A DNA stretch of 64,000 bases from CAVUCH01 sp963739995 (lineage in GTDB: Bacteria > Acidobacteriota > Vicinamibacteria > Vicinamibacterales > JAENWD01): NCBI GenBank assembly GCA_963739995.1, contig CAVUCH010000026.1, forward strand, positions 62,001 to 126,000, given 5' to 3'. Positions 18,222 through 27,007 of this stretch are shown piece after piece (the first letter of the stretch is position 1; every line of letters starts with the position of its first letter). The notes below the pieces were generated by a model. The model was not told the origin of the DNA. It saw nothing but the letters and a program-made list of their open reading frames with translations, and did no database searches. The translations under genes and the position numbers were made by a program.

Positions 18222-19360
18222 ATCGCGGCCGCGGAGGGACGCAGGGCGCCGAGGAGCGTTTCGTAGGCGTCTATCGTTCTCTCGAGGTCATGATCGCCGC
18301 TGCGCATGGTGGCCTCGCGCTGCAGCCGCCGCTGCTGCACCTCGTCCTCGAGCACCCCCAGCAGCGCTGGCGCGAATGATGCGTCATCCACCAGGAGCCC
18401 GCCGCCGGCCGACAGCATCTCGTGGCTGCCCTCGTTGGGCGTGGCAATGACCGGGGTACCGCAGGCCAGGGCCTCCGCGTACGGCAATCCGAAGCCCTCG
18501 TACGTGGAAGGCGAGGCATATACCCAGGCACGGCAGTAAAGCGCAGCAAGCTCGGTGTCGCTCACGCCGACGTGATACGTGACTCCTTTCCGAGCCGGCC
18601 CTGGCGGGCACACCATGTGGAGCTCGGCACCGGCTACGCGGGGGCGAATCACGTGCTCGAAGACGTCCAGGAGCCATGCTCCGCGCTTCCGGCCGGACAG
18701 CACACCGACGAACATGATGGTGGGTCGCTCGGCCTTCGGAGCAGCGCTCGGGTGAAAGGTCCGCCGATCCACGCCATTTGGAATCACGCGCCGAATGAAG
18801 CGATTGGCCCGGCGGGCGCTTTCGCTCACCGCCACCACCCCGTCTCTGTGCAGCGCGGCGGTGGCGAGCTCCTGAAGATATACGCCGGTCTGCAGCAGGG
18901 AGCGCCCGATGGACGTGGCAGACACGGCTTCGCCGCGCGCCGAGCCGTGCATGACGCGCACGAACGGCTTGCCGGTCAGCGGAAGCAACAGGCTGTCACC
19001 GTGTGCGAGCAGCACGTCGAACCCCGACACTCGCGGCAGCAGCCACAACAGGTTGCCGAGGTAGCCCATCGTGAGCCGGCGGCCGATCCACGTGTCGACG
19101 AACCGCCGCCACTGCAGGGCCACCACGTGGTAGGCCGCGCCCGGCGGCCTGGGATCGTGCGAGAACACCGTGACGAGGTGGCCGCGACGTGCGAGACCAT
19201 CGGCGAGATCGTGGGCGACGCGGTCGACCCCGCCTCGCTTCTGTCCCACGACAGGCAGGCAATAGCTGAACACGGCGATGCGGAGCCGGGCATTGCCGGC
19301 TCGGATCCCTTCAGGCGTGTGAGGCAGGCTCGAATCGCCCGCCCCGGCGCGCTCAGACAT
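18218..19360 (-). CDS. Glycosyltransferase family 4 protein
   Basis: GT4 glycosyltransferase of 380 residues. The acceptor half starts at RIAVFSYCLPVVGQKRGGVD after a short polar leader. The donor half contains MFVGVLSGRKRGAWLLDVF and the EX7E motif in EGFGLPYAEALACGTPVIA. I start at ATG 19360, which overlaps the preceding gene by 8 bases; an earlier in-frame ATG at 19450 lies well inside that gene. The product probably adds one sugar during repeat-unit assembly on the cytoplasmic face of the membrane. Confidence 0.88.
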   Translation of the reverse strand: MSERAGAGDSSLPHTPEGIRAGNARLRIAVFSYCLPVVGQKRGGVDRVAHDLADGLARRGHLVTVFSHDPRPPGAAYHVVALQWRRFVDTWIGRRLTMGYLGNLLWLLPRVSGFDVLLAHGDSLLLPLTGKPFVRVMHGSARGEAVSATSIGRSLLQTGVYLQELATAALHRDGVVAVSESARRANRFIRRVIPNGVDRRTFHPSAAPKAERPTIMFVGVLSGRKRGAWLLDVFEHVIRPRVAGAELHMVCPPGPARKGVTYHVGVSDTELAALYCRAWVYASPSTYEGFGLPYAEALACGTPVIATPNEGSHEMLSAGGGLLVDDASFAPALLGVLEDEVQQRRLQREATMRSGDHDLERTIDAYETLLGALRPSAAAI

Positions 19361-20558
19361 GCTCTGTCCGTGCGGAAGGACCCGACTCAGGAGCCATGAG
19401 GCTCGCCAGCGCGGCAAGCTGCCGAGTGGGATCACATAGGGCTGACGCACGTGCCGGCCCTTGTGAGCCGAGCTGCTGGCGCATGCCGGGATTCTCGACC
19501 AGCCTTCGCAGAGCCGCCGCGAGAGCCGCGGGGTCTCGAGGGGCGACGAGCTCGCCGCAGGACGCGTCGACTACCTCGAGGGCGCCGCCGCAACCCGCCG
19601 TGACCACGGGCAGCCCACCGGCCAGCGCTTCCACCAGTGCGATGCCGAACGGCTCGGCCAACAGATTGGGCTGACAGAACACGTCGGCGGCGCTCAACAC
19701 ATCCTGGACATCGTCACGGTGACCAGCGAATCGCACACGTTCGCCGATCCCACTCCCGGCGGCCCGCCGATGCAGCGACTCGAGGTAGGCCTTCTCTGCG
19801 CTGCGCTGCGCGCCGCCCACAATCCAGCACTGCCACCCCGGCACGTCACGGAGTCGCGCGAGCGCGTCGAGCAGGACTTCGTGCCCCTTCCAGGCCTCAA
19901 GCCGGCTGACTTGCACGATGACCGTGGCGTCGCTCGCCGTTGCGAACTCGCCTCGGATGTCCCGCGGACGCGTCGTCTTCTCCTGTCGATTAATCGACAG
20001 CGGGCAATAGAGCACGTGAGCTGTCATACCCGGAAACACTCCGGGCACGCCCCGTGCGGTAAACGCGCTGTTGGCGATCACCAGGTCGGGCACCGTGCGG
20101 CGGGCCCATCGCTGCAGCCAATGCTTGCCATCCATGAAGTCATGCGCCCAGTAGACGAGCCGGCTGGACGAGCAACGGATCACGGGCGCGAACAAACTGT
20201 GGGCCCACATCGAGTGCGTGACGACGGCATCGTACGAGCCGCTGCGCAGCAGCGCCCTCAGACGGCGGCGTGCCGCAAGGACGCGGACGGGGGAGCGCCA
20301 GCGGACCTCACCGATGTCATGCTGCTTCACGCCGGTGGCCGCCAGCCGCTGTCTGAGAGCACCCCCGAAGCACAGCGCGTACTCCGGCTGCAGGCGGGGA
20401 CAGCGGCTGCGCTCGGCGGCCATCGCCACCAGCACGGTTTCGACGCCGCCCCAGAGATTGCCGCTGTGGACGTGAAGGACGCGGACGCGAGCGGATTCGC
20501 CATCCGCCCTGGGTGGCGGGCCGGCAGGTATCGCGACGCCGCGCTCGGCAGCGTTCAT
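19353..20558 (-). CDS. Glycosyltransferase family 4 protein
   Basis: GT4 enzyme of 401 residues. VRVLHVHSGNLWGGVETVLV begins the acceptor domain after ~25 polar residues. The donor domain has QVSRLEAWKGHEVLLDAL and the EX7E motif EPFGIALVEALAGGLPVVTA. The start is coupled to the upstream GT4 gene by an ATGA overlap, and its own stop overlaps the next gene. Nothing unusual is visible. Confidence 0.9.
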   Translation of the reverse strand: MNAAERGVAIPAGPPPRADGESARVRVLHVHSGNLWGGVETVLVAMAAERSRCPRLQPEYALCFGGALRQRLAATGVKQHDIGEVRWRSPVRVLAARRRLRALLRSGSYDAVVTHSMWAHSLFAPVIRCSSSRLVYWAHDFMDGKHWLQRWARRTVPDLVIANSAFTARGVPGVFPGMTAHVLYCPLSINRQEKTTRPRDIRGEFATASDATVIVQVSRLEAWKGHEVLLDALARLRDVPGWQCWIVGGAQRSAEKAYLESLHRRAAGSGIGERVRFAGHRDDVQDVLSAADVFCQPNLLAEPFGIALVEALAGGLPVVTAGCGGALEVVDASCGELVAPRDPAALAAALRRLVENPGMRQQLGSQGPARASALCDPTRQLAALASLMAPESGPSARTEHV

Positions 20559-21793
20559 GACGCGGGGACCCCGCCGCGGGAGGTGATGTCAGCGCGCGCG
20601 CCCACGGCGCCGAGCGACAGGTATACGTCGGCGAGCGCGTTCGCCAGACGCGCACGGTCGAAAAGGGCAACGGCGGTCCTGCGCCCGCTCGCGCCGAACC
20701 GTTCACGGCGCGCGGGATCGTCCAGGAGCGATGCCATTCGGTTGGCGAGTGCGTCCACGTCACCGGGCGGGTGCGTCAGCCCCTGTTCGTCATCCGTCAC
20801 CAGTTCCCGCACGCCCCCGGCTTCACTCACGATCACCGGCCGGCCGCAGGCCATCGCCTCGAGGACCGACAAGCCGAACGGCTCGGGTTTGGTGCTCGCA
20901 TGCACCACGACGTCGAGTGCGCGGTAGGCCGGCGCCACATCGCGCTGAAAGGGCACGAAGCCCACGCGCTCACCGAGCCCCAGCCCGCCGGCGATGGACT
21001 CCAGCTCGTCACGCGTGAATTGGCTGCCGCTCGTCTGGTAGACCGGCCCCCCCACGACGTAGCCACGGACGTGACCGGCGGCGACCATCGCGAGCGCTCG
21101 AAGAAACGTCTCGTGCCCCTTCCATCGCGCGTACGTGGCAACGAGGCCCACGCGGCACGTGCCGGCCGGCGCCGGCGGCAGGCCCGCCGCGGCATCGAGA
21201 TCGATGGTATGGCCGATGGGGTGGAAGCGCTGCGTGTCGATGCCGTTGTGTACGACCTCCACGCGGACGTGCGCGCCGACGACCGTTCGTATGTCCGCCG
21301 CCACATCGTGCGAGTTGGCCACGACGACGGCGGCGCGGTGCGCGTGGTGGCGGAGCAGGACCGAGGACACGCGGCGCGTGGAGACGTAGTCGTGCACGTG
21401 CCAGACGACGCGGTCGGAACGGGGCGACGCCCATGCCGCGAGCACATGGGCCTTCAGGCCGTTCGCGTGCACGATGTCCGGACGCCACGCCGAGAGATGC
21501 GCGCGGAGGCGGCGCGTGTATGAAGGCAGGGCCCAGGCGCTTCCCGCGAGGCTTGCCAGCGTGGCCGCCGCGGAGTGGCCGGATTCGCCGACCGCGGCGA
21601 AGCGGGCGGGCAGCGGCAACACGCGAACGTCGGCCCCGAGTGCGGCAAGCTCACCGGAAAGGGGGCCGTTTGCCAGACAGACGACGGAGAGCGTCCACTG
21701 CGGGTGCCGCGTACGCAGCGCCGCGACGCTGTCGAGGAGCACACGCTCCGCGCCTCCGAGGCCGGCCGAGACGCTGAGGAACAGGATGCGCAT
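20555..21793 (-). CDS. Glycosyltransferase family 4 protein
   Basis: GT4 enzyme of 412 residues and the first glycosyltransferase gene after the autokinase gene. The N-terminus is MRILFLSVSAGLGGAERVLL. The linker has VVHNGIDTQRFHP, a classic GT4 segment, and the donor site EPFGLSVLEAMACGRPVIVS carries EX7E. ATG 21793 is chosen over an in-frame start at 21826, which would add 11 residues with no family similarity. It is separated by 47 bases from the autokinase gene. Confidence 0.9.
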   Translation of the reverse strand: MRILFLSVSAGLGGAERVLLDSVAALRTRHPQWTLSVVCLANGPLSGELAALGADVRVLPLPARFAAVGESGHSAAATLASLAGSAWALPSYTRRLRAHLSAWRPDIVHANGLKAHVLAAWASPRSDRVVWHVHDYVSTRRVSSVLLRHHAHRAAVVVANSHDVAADIRTVVGAHVRVEVVHNGIDTQRFHPIGHTIDLDAAAGLPPAPAGTCRVGLVATYARWKGHETFLRALAMVAAGHVRGYVVGGPVYQTSGSQFTRDELESIAGGLGLGERVGFVPFQRDVAPAYRALDVVVHASTKPEPFGLSVLEAMACGRPVIVSEAGGVRELVTDDEQGLTHPPGDVDALANRMASLLDDPARRERFGASGRRTAVALFDRARLANALADVYLSLGAVGARADITSRGGVPAS

Positions 21794-21840
21794 CACGGAT
21801 GCCCCGGCGACTGCCCGGAGGGCCACCCACGTGGATCGTA

Positions 21841-24069
21841 CTAGGTGCGCGACGGCGCCTTGGCGTAGTAGCGGCTGTACTCCTTGCGGTAGTACGCCGA
21901 GTAGTAATACGGGTTGCGCTGGACGTCCGCGCGGTTGAGCACGGCGCCGATCAGGTGCGCCTGCACCGCGTTCAACTGATCGACGGCCGCCTTGGCGGTG
22001 TTCCGCGTGGTCTGATCGGCACCGATGACGAAGATGACGCCGGAGGCGGTATTGGCCAGCACCGATGCATCCGCGACTGCGAGCACTGGCGGCGAATCGA
22101 TGACGACCCAGTCGAAGTGCTCCCCCAGCGTGGCGAGATACTCGACGCAGCGCTTCGACCCGAGCAGTTCCGCCGGATTCGGCGGAATCATGCCGGCGGG
22201 CAGCACGCAGAGATTGAAGATCCCGGTCTTGCGGACCGCTTCGCTCGCCTTGCAGTCGCCGACGAGCAGGTTGGAGAAGCCGGGCTCCTGCGACACGTCG
22301 AAGATGTCGTGGACGCGGGGCCGCCGCATGTCGGCGTCGATGTGCAGCACGCGCTGACCGGCCTGCGCGAGCGATACCGACAGGTTGCTGGAGAAGAGGC
22401 TCTTCCCCTCGCCGGGCCCGGCACTCGTCACGACGACCGTGCGCACGCCCTCGTCGGCTGACGAGAACAGGACATTGGTGCGCACCGCGCGGATCGCTTC
22501 ACCGAACGCGGGCGGCACGACATCGTTCAGCAGCGTCGGGCCGCTGTTGTCGATCTTGGGCACCATACCCAGGAACGCCAGGTTCAATGAACGCAGCTCC
22601 TGGGGGGACTTGATGCGGTTGTCCAGGTACTCGAAGAGGAAGACGAGTCCGAGGGCGAGAACCGACCCTGCGAGCAGCGCCATCATCAGGTCGTTGCTGC
22701 GGCGCGGCAGGACCGGGTTGGTCGGCACTTCCGCGGGATCTACCACGCGGATGTTGCTGCTCTTCAGCTCGCCGGAAATCCCGGTTTCCTTGGTGCGCTG
22801 CAGCAGCGACTCGTATACCTGCCGATTACTCTCGGCCTCGCGCTGCAGCACGGTGTACTCGATGCCCTTGCGGTTGAGCCCGAGCGCCTCGTTCTTCTGC
22901 GCATTGAGCGCGCCCGTGAGGCTCTGCTCTTGAGCGAGGGCGGCCATGTACTCGGCCCGCACCGACTCCACGACCTTGTTCACCTCGTTGTCGAACTTCG
23001 CCTGCGAGACCTGTACGGCGTTTCTAATGCGGACCATTTCAGGATGCCGATCGCCGTACTTCTCGGTGAGCTGCGCCTGCTGTCGCTGCAGGTCTCCGAT
23101 CTCGCTTTTCAGCTTCTGGATGAATTCGTTGCCGAGCACCGCCGTGAACGTGTCGACGGCCGATGTACCCTGCACCGCCTTCAGCTGGGCGTACAGAGCT
23201 TCCTTTTCGATGCGGGTTGTCTTCGCTTTCGTGACGGCACCATTGAGGTCGGCCAGCCGTTGAACCACGATATTCTCCCGGTCCTCCACCGCGATGGCAT
23301 CGTGAGTCTCCTTGTAGCGCTGCAGAGCGATCTCGGTCGCTTCGACCTTCTTGCGCTGCTCGGCGAGCTGCGCGCCGAACCAGTCGGTCGCATCCTTCGA
23401 GGCAGAGAACCGTGTCTCGAGGTTCTGCTGGATGTACGCCTGCGCGATGCCGTTGGCCATGTCCGAGGCGAGCTGCGGTTCGGACGACGTGACCCGAAGC
23501 TCGACGATGCGGCTGTTCCGTACGGGCACCACGTTGAGCGAGCCCAGGACGAACCCGACGTATGGGCCGACCGGATCGCTCGCTTCGGTCCGCTGAGCGG
23601 GCGCTGTTGCGGGGGACCCCATCACAGCGCGGCGGGCGAGGGCGACGGCCCCGTAAGCGACTCCCGTGACGGTGAGGGGCGCACTCTTCGGCTCCAGCGC
23701 CTGCTGCAGCGACGGGTGCTTCGTCAGGTTCATCAAGACGACCGTGCGCCGGGCCAGCGTGCGGCTCTGCAGGATCTTGTACTGGGTCTGATAGAAGTCG
23801 TCGTTGTACCAGCCGTCCTGCTCCTGGAACATCGTGTTGAGGCTCGCGACCTTCGGGGTGTCCTTCTCGATGAGCAGCTGCGTGCGCGCCTCATAGAGCG
23901 GCGTGGTGCGGAAGCTGTTCACCGCGCCGGTGAGGAACACGACCACCAGCGCCGGAATCGCAATCCAGCGGCGTTTGTAGACTACGCGGACGTAGTCCAT
24001 CAGGTGGTGCTCATCATCGTGCTGCTGAAGCAGCTGCGCCGCCCTCTTCTGCTGATTGTCGCTCTGCAT
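21841..24069 (-). CDS. wzc: Polysaccharide co-polymerase / tyrosine autokinase (Wzc-ExoP type)
   Basis: An inner-membrane protein of 742 residues that controls chain length and export through phosphorylation cycles. It has a Wzz-like N-terminal domain with a first membrane helix (IAIPALVVVFLTGAVNSF) and then a long periplasmic coiled coil with a GNVR-type end. A second membrane helix (LMMALLAGSVLALGLVFLF) leads to the cytoplasmic BY-kinase. The kinase shows Walker A GPGEGKSL (551-558), Walker A' LHIDADMRRP and Walker B VVIDSPP (~655-661). The last 22 residues hold a cluster of eight tyrosines (721-735), the sites for autophosphorylation. The Walker A ends in Leu where Ser or Thr is usual. A GGAAAAGAGA ribosome site precedes the start. 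It lies 28 bases after the Wza-like gene. Confidence 0.92.
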   Translation of the reverse strand: MQSDNQQKRAAQLLQQHDDEHHLMDYVRVVYKRRWIAIPALVVVFLTGAVNSFRTTPLYEARTQLLIEKDTPKVASLNTMFQEQDGWYNDDFYQTQYKILQSRTLARRTVVLMNLTKHPSLQQALEPKSAPLTVTGVAYGAVALARRAVMGSPATAPAQRTEASDPVGPYVGFVLGSLNVVPVRNSRIVELRVTSSEPQLASDMANGIAQAYIQQNLETRFSASKDATDWFGAQLAEQRKKVEATEIALQRYKETHDAIAVEDRENIVVQRLADLNGAVTKAKTTRIEKEALYAQLKAVQGTSAVDTFTAVLGNEFIQKLKSEIGDLQRQQAQLTEKYGDRHPEMVRIRNAVQVSQAKFDNEVNKVVESVRAEYMAALAQEQSLTGALNAQKNEALGLNRKGIEYTVLQREAESNRQVYESLLQRTKETGISGELKSSNIRVVDPAEVPTNPVLPRRSNDLMMALLAGSVLALGLVFLFEYLDNRIKSPQELRSLNLAFLGMVPKIDNSGPTLLNDVVPPAFGEAIRAVRTNVLFSSADEGVRTVVVTSAGPGEGKSLFSSNLSVSLAQAGQRVLHIDADMRRPRVHDIFDVSQEPGFSNLLVGDCKASEAVRKTGIFNLCVLPAGMIPPNPAELLGSKRCVEYLATLGEHFDWVVIDSPPVLAVADASVLANTASGVIFVIGADQTTRNTAKAAVDQLNAVQAHLIGAVLNRADVQRNPYYYSAYYRKEYSRYYAKAPSRT

Positions 24070-24097
24070 GACGTCTCTTTTCCTGCTGCCTGTCTGC

Positions 24098-24919
24098 CTA
24101 GAAGAACCGCTCCCCGACGATCAGCGTGTCGCCGGGCTCCACGATATCGGTCAGCCTGACCTTCAGTTCCTTCTTCTTGCCGTCGAGCGCCCGCACCACC
24201 TTGATGCGCCCAGTCGATCCGCGGTCCGTCACGCCGCCCGCGAGCGACAGCGCCTGCAGGACGCTCGTGCCCCGATCGATCGGGTAGGCGCCGGGGGCCC
24301 GCACCTGTCCGAACACGTACACGGCCTGCGACCGCCCCACGGCGATCGTGTCGCCGTCGCGGAGCAGCACGTTCTGCGAGAGCGCACCTGCCTGCAGCTC
24401 GCGGACATTGACTTTGAGGACGGTAGACTCGCTGTCGTCCGGCAGGGCCGGACCGGCCTTCGCGCCCGCACGGGGCCTCACGATCAGGATTTCCTCGGCG
24501 GCGGTCTGGGTGATTCCGCCGGCCTTCGCGAGGGCCTCGATGATCGTCATGTCGCCGGTCAACTGGTAGGCGCCGGGCGTGCGCACTTCGCCCATGACGA
24601 AGACGCGCTGGCTCTTGTACTCGTCGATGCTGACCCCCACCTGTGGATTCTTGAGGAACCCGTCGCCGAACTGGGTCTTCAGCGCCTCCGCCAGCGATCG
24701 CAGTGTCAGCCCGGCGGCTTTTACACGGCCGATCAGCGGGAAGGTCAAGGTGCCGTCCGCCTCGACCGTGAACTTGCCCGAAAGGTCGGCGTGGTCATAC
24801 ACGGTCACCGTCAGGACATCCTGCGGGCCGATTACGTAGTCGGTCTGTGCACCGGCCGGCTGCGCCGCGCCGAACGCGCAAACACAGGCAAGCACGAGCA
24901 CGACGGCAACCTTCATCAT
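24098..24919 (-). CDS. wza: Polysaccharide export protein (Wza-like, SLBB domains)
   Basis: A periplasmic or outer-membrane export protein of 273 residues that forms the channel or its periplasmic ring for exopolysaccharide. A signal peptide ends near AGAQ (residue ~25); there is no lipobox cysteine, unlike E. coli Wza, so it is probably not a lipoprotein. The Poly_export domain (YVIGPQDVLTVTVYDHADLS, ~28-100) is followed by two SLBB domains, each opening VFVMGEVRTPGAY and VYVFGQVRAPGAY. The C-terminus DTLIVGERFF is short and lacks the amphipathic barrel helix of classical Wza. The next gene is a beta-barrel that may supply the outer-membrane pore. Confidence 0.9.
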   Translation of the reverse strand: MMKVAVVLVLACVCAFGAAQPAGAQTDYVIGPQDVLTVTVYDHADLSGKFTVEADGTLTFPLIGRVKAAGLTLRSLAEALKTQFGDGFLKNPQVGVSIDEYKSQRVFVMGEVRTPGAYQLTGDMTIIEALAKAGGITQTAAEEILIVRPRAGAKAGPALPDDSESTVLKVNVRELQAGALSQNVLLRDGDTIAVGRSQAVYVFGQVRAPGAYPIDRGTSVLQALSLAGGVTDRGSTGRIKVVRALDGKKKELKVRLTDIVEPGDTLIVGERFF

Positions 24920-26133
24920 GGTGTCTTCACCCCGTAAGTGATCGACAAGCCGGTGCGCCAGCCTTCGTAGCTGCGGCCGGTCAGCGGCGAGCGCCTCGAC
25001 ACGAACTCCGTATCGAGCCCGAGCCGCATGAATTCGCCGGTGTGCCAGCCCACGCCGCCTCCGAGCTGACGCACGTGGTCGGTGCGGTCGGGCGCGCTCA
25101 GCACGCCCACCGCCTTGTAGTCCAGCGCCTGCCGTGCTGCGCGCCCGACGACGTCCCAGCGGGTGGTGAGACGCTGGGTCACCGTGAACCCGACATCGGT
25201 CAGCAGGTAATACGGTTCGAGCGCCTCGAACGAATACGTCACGTCGCGCTCGACGCGCGCGGTGACGCGGGTGGCACGCAGCGCGTACCCGAGATCGGCC
25301 GACGCGACGGGGCCGGTATAGTCCGGCACCACCACTGACAACGTGTGGAACCGTCGGTAACCGACCACGCCCTTGCCCGAGATGAGCGCGAATGGCTTGA
25401 ACTCGAACCCAGTCACCACCCTGAGCGCGTCGGCATCCCGCTCCGGAGACTGCACGAACCGGTCGTGCTGCTGCTCAGCTCCCGTTACCCAGGTCGTGAG
25501 CGGCGTCACATCGCGGCGTACCGACAACCCGAACATCGTCGCATCTCGATCGAGGCGCTGGCCCAGCGCGTCGCCCAGGAATGTGTCGCCAGACGAGAAC
25601 CGGTTCTGATCCGACCCTGCCATGGCACGCACGCGCGTCCGGCCGCCGAGCAGCAGATCCACGCCGGCACGGCCCCCCATGAGCGTGCGTCGCGCGCGCG
25701 CATCGATCTCATAGCCGGTCCGCTGCCGGGTGTTGGTGTACTCGCCCGCGACAAACGGCACCAGGTGCGCGAGCGGCACCTCCAGACGCAGGCGGTTGGT
25801 GGTGCCGAACGAGCGTTGCGTGTCGTACTCTTTGAAATAGAAGTAGTCCATCCGCGTCTGTCCAATCAGCCGCGTTCGACCGAGCTTGACCCAGTAATCG
25901 GCGAGGGGTCCGAACACCGCGGTGGTGTCGCTCTTCGGATTGTCGGCTTCATTGAACACGTTGCTGTCGACGCCGAGGCTGGTAATGGTCAGCACCGGCG
26001 TGAAGCGGATGGGACCGAAGCGGAAGCGTGCGGCCTCCTCCGGCGCCGGAACATCCTGCCCGCTCGCGGGCGAGGCGAGGGCCACCAGGAGACAGGCCGC
26101 CGTGGCAGCCATGAGTTTCTGCAGGAGTTGCAT
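24916..26133 (-). CDS. Outer-membrane beta-barrel protein of the exopolysaccharide locus
   Basis: A 405-residue outer-membrane protein. MQLLQKLMAATAACLLVALA forms a signal peptide with likely cleavage after ASG. The rest is a series of alternating-polarity strands rich in Arg, Tyr and Thr, ending WRTGLSITYGVKTP, as in putative beta-barrel porin families found beside wza/wzc genes. It probably provides the outer-membrane passage for the polymer together with the Wza-like protein, whose gene follows with an ATGA overlap. An in-frame extension to 26406 gives an Arg-rich leader unlikely to be translated, so I start at ATG 26133 where the signal peptide begins. Confidence 0.82.
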   Translation of the reverse strand: MQLLQKLMAATAACLLVALASPASGQDVPAPEEAARFRFGPIRFTPVLTITSLGVDSNVFNEADNPKSDTTAVFGPLADYWVKLGRTRLIGQTRMDYFYFKEYDTQRSFGTTNRLRLEVPLAHLVPFVAGEYTNTRQRTGYEIDARARRTLMGGRAGVDLLLGGRTRVRAMAGSDQNRFSSGDTFLGDALGQRLDRDATMFGLSVRRDVTPLTTWVTGAEQQHDRFVQSPERDADALRVVTGFEFKPFALISGKGVVGYRRFHTLSVVVPDYTGPVASADLGYALRATRVTARVERDVTYSFEALEPYYLLTDVGFTVTQRLTTRWDVVGRAARQALDYKAVGVLSAPDRTDHVRQLGGGVGWHTGEFMRLGLDTEFVSRRSPLTGRSYEGWRTGLSITYGVKTP

Positions 26134-26276
26134 CAGATTAGGACCGGTGTGTTGGAGCGGTGAAAGCGGAGAGAAGTACCCGGAAGACATGTGGGAGGGC
26201 CTTCCGGGGCGGCGAACACCTGCCGATCCGCCGCTGGGGCGGCAGCGGACCTGCAGGGTGAGAGCGCGAGGCGGAT

Positions 26277-26771
26277 TTACTGTGACGGGCTGGCCGGAAC
26301 GACAGAGAGGACGGCCGCTGTCGGAGCGGGTGGCTTGCTGGCCGGACTGCCGGAGGCGACGCCAGCTGTCACACCGGCCGCCGCGGCGCCTGCGACGAGC
26401 AGCCACGTGGTCGGAGGCACACCGCAGTCGATGTTCACGTCCGTTTTCTGGGCGACCGCCTGTGTGAGGTTGTACGGACCTTCGGTGCAGATCACTTTGC
26501 CGTTCTTGTCGACCAGTTCCACCAGGTAGTTGGCCAGCGCGAGGCTCGACACACTGAAATTGGCGGACCCATCCAGGACGCTTGTGGCCGCGATGGTGCC
26601 GCTTGCGACGTCACGTGTCCGAACCGTGTAATCGCGGTACGGATTCTTGGCCTTGTGCTTGGCGGTGCCACTGATCAGGCCGGGGCCCGACGTCTGTCCT
26701 GCCGCCTGCAATGGACCGAGCGCGAGGCTCCCTACGAGTGCCAGCGCGAGTCCCGCTCTGAATCTGCGCAT
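26277..26771 (-). CDS. Small secreted protein at the head of the exopolysaccharide locus
   Basis: I do not recognise a named family. The 164-residue product starts MRRFRAGLALALVGSLALG, a signal peptide with likely cleavage after AAGQ. It is followed by a ~90-residue domain (SGTAKHKAKNPYRDYTVRTR ... DKNGKVICTEGPYNL) with the look of an all-beta carboxypeptidase-regulatory-like or prealbumin-like fold and two cysteines. The C-terminus has a hydrophobic helix (TWLLVAGAAAAGVTAGVA) and a Pro/Ser/Ala tail, so it may be membrane-anchored. The ribosome site AAGAGGTGATG just upstream of ATG 26771 is strong. It is the first gene of the leftward cluster and could help surface attachment or export. Confidence 0.7.
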   Translation of the reverse strand: MRRFRAGLALALVGSLALGPLQAAGQTSGPGLISGTAKHKAKNPYRDYTVRTRDVASGTIAATSVLDGSANFSVSSLALANYLVELVDKNGKVICTEGPYNLTQAVAQKTDVNIDCGVPPTTWLLVAGAAAAGVTAGVASGSPASKPPAPTAAVLSVVPASPSQ

Positions 26772-26962
26772 CACATCACCTCTTGAGTGAACCCACCCCT
26801 GCGGCGGGTTCCCTTGTCGTGCGAAACAGGAATCCCTGATACGGATAAGCTTAACCCAGCCCGGCCGTAATCCCGACGTGTTTCGGCCCAAAACTTGTGC
26901 AAAACCGCGCGCGCAGCCCTGAATCTGTATCGCCTGCGCGTCCGATTCTCAGGACCGATACA

Positions 26963-26980
26963 CCGCACCGGTCGTGCCCG
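26963..26980 (-). promoter_or_regulatory. Candidate sigma-54 (-24/-12) promoter upstream of the exopolysaccharide locus
   Basis: Reading leftward, the sequence is GGGCACG, four bases, then GTGC. It keeps the GG-N10-GC spacing and the CACG of the sigma-54 consensus (TGGCACG-N4-TTGC), with mismatches at the first T of each box. It lies about 190 bases upstream of the first exopolysaccharide gene and beside an NtrC-family gene, which makes it plausible. The match is not decisive. Confidence 0.3.
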
Positions 26981-27007
26981 TCTCACCCGTCGCACAGTAG
27001 CGCGCTG

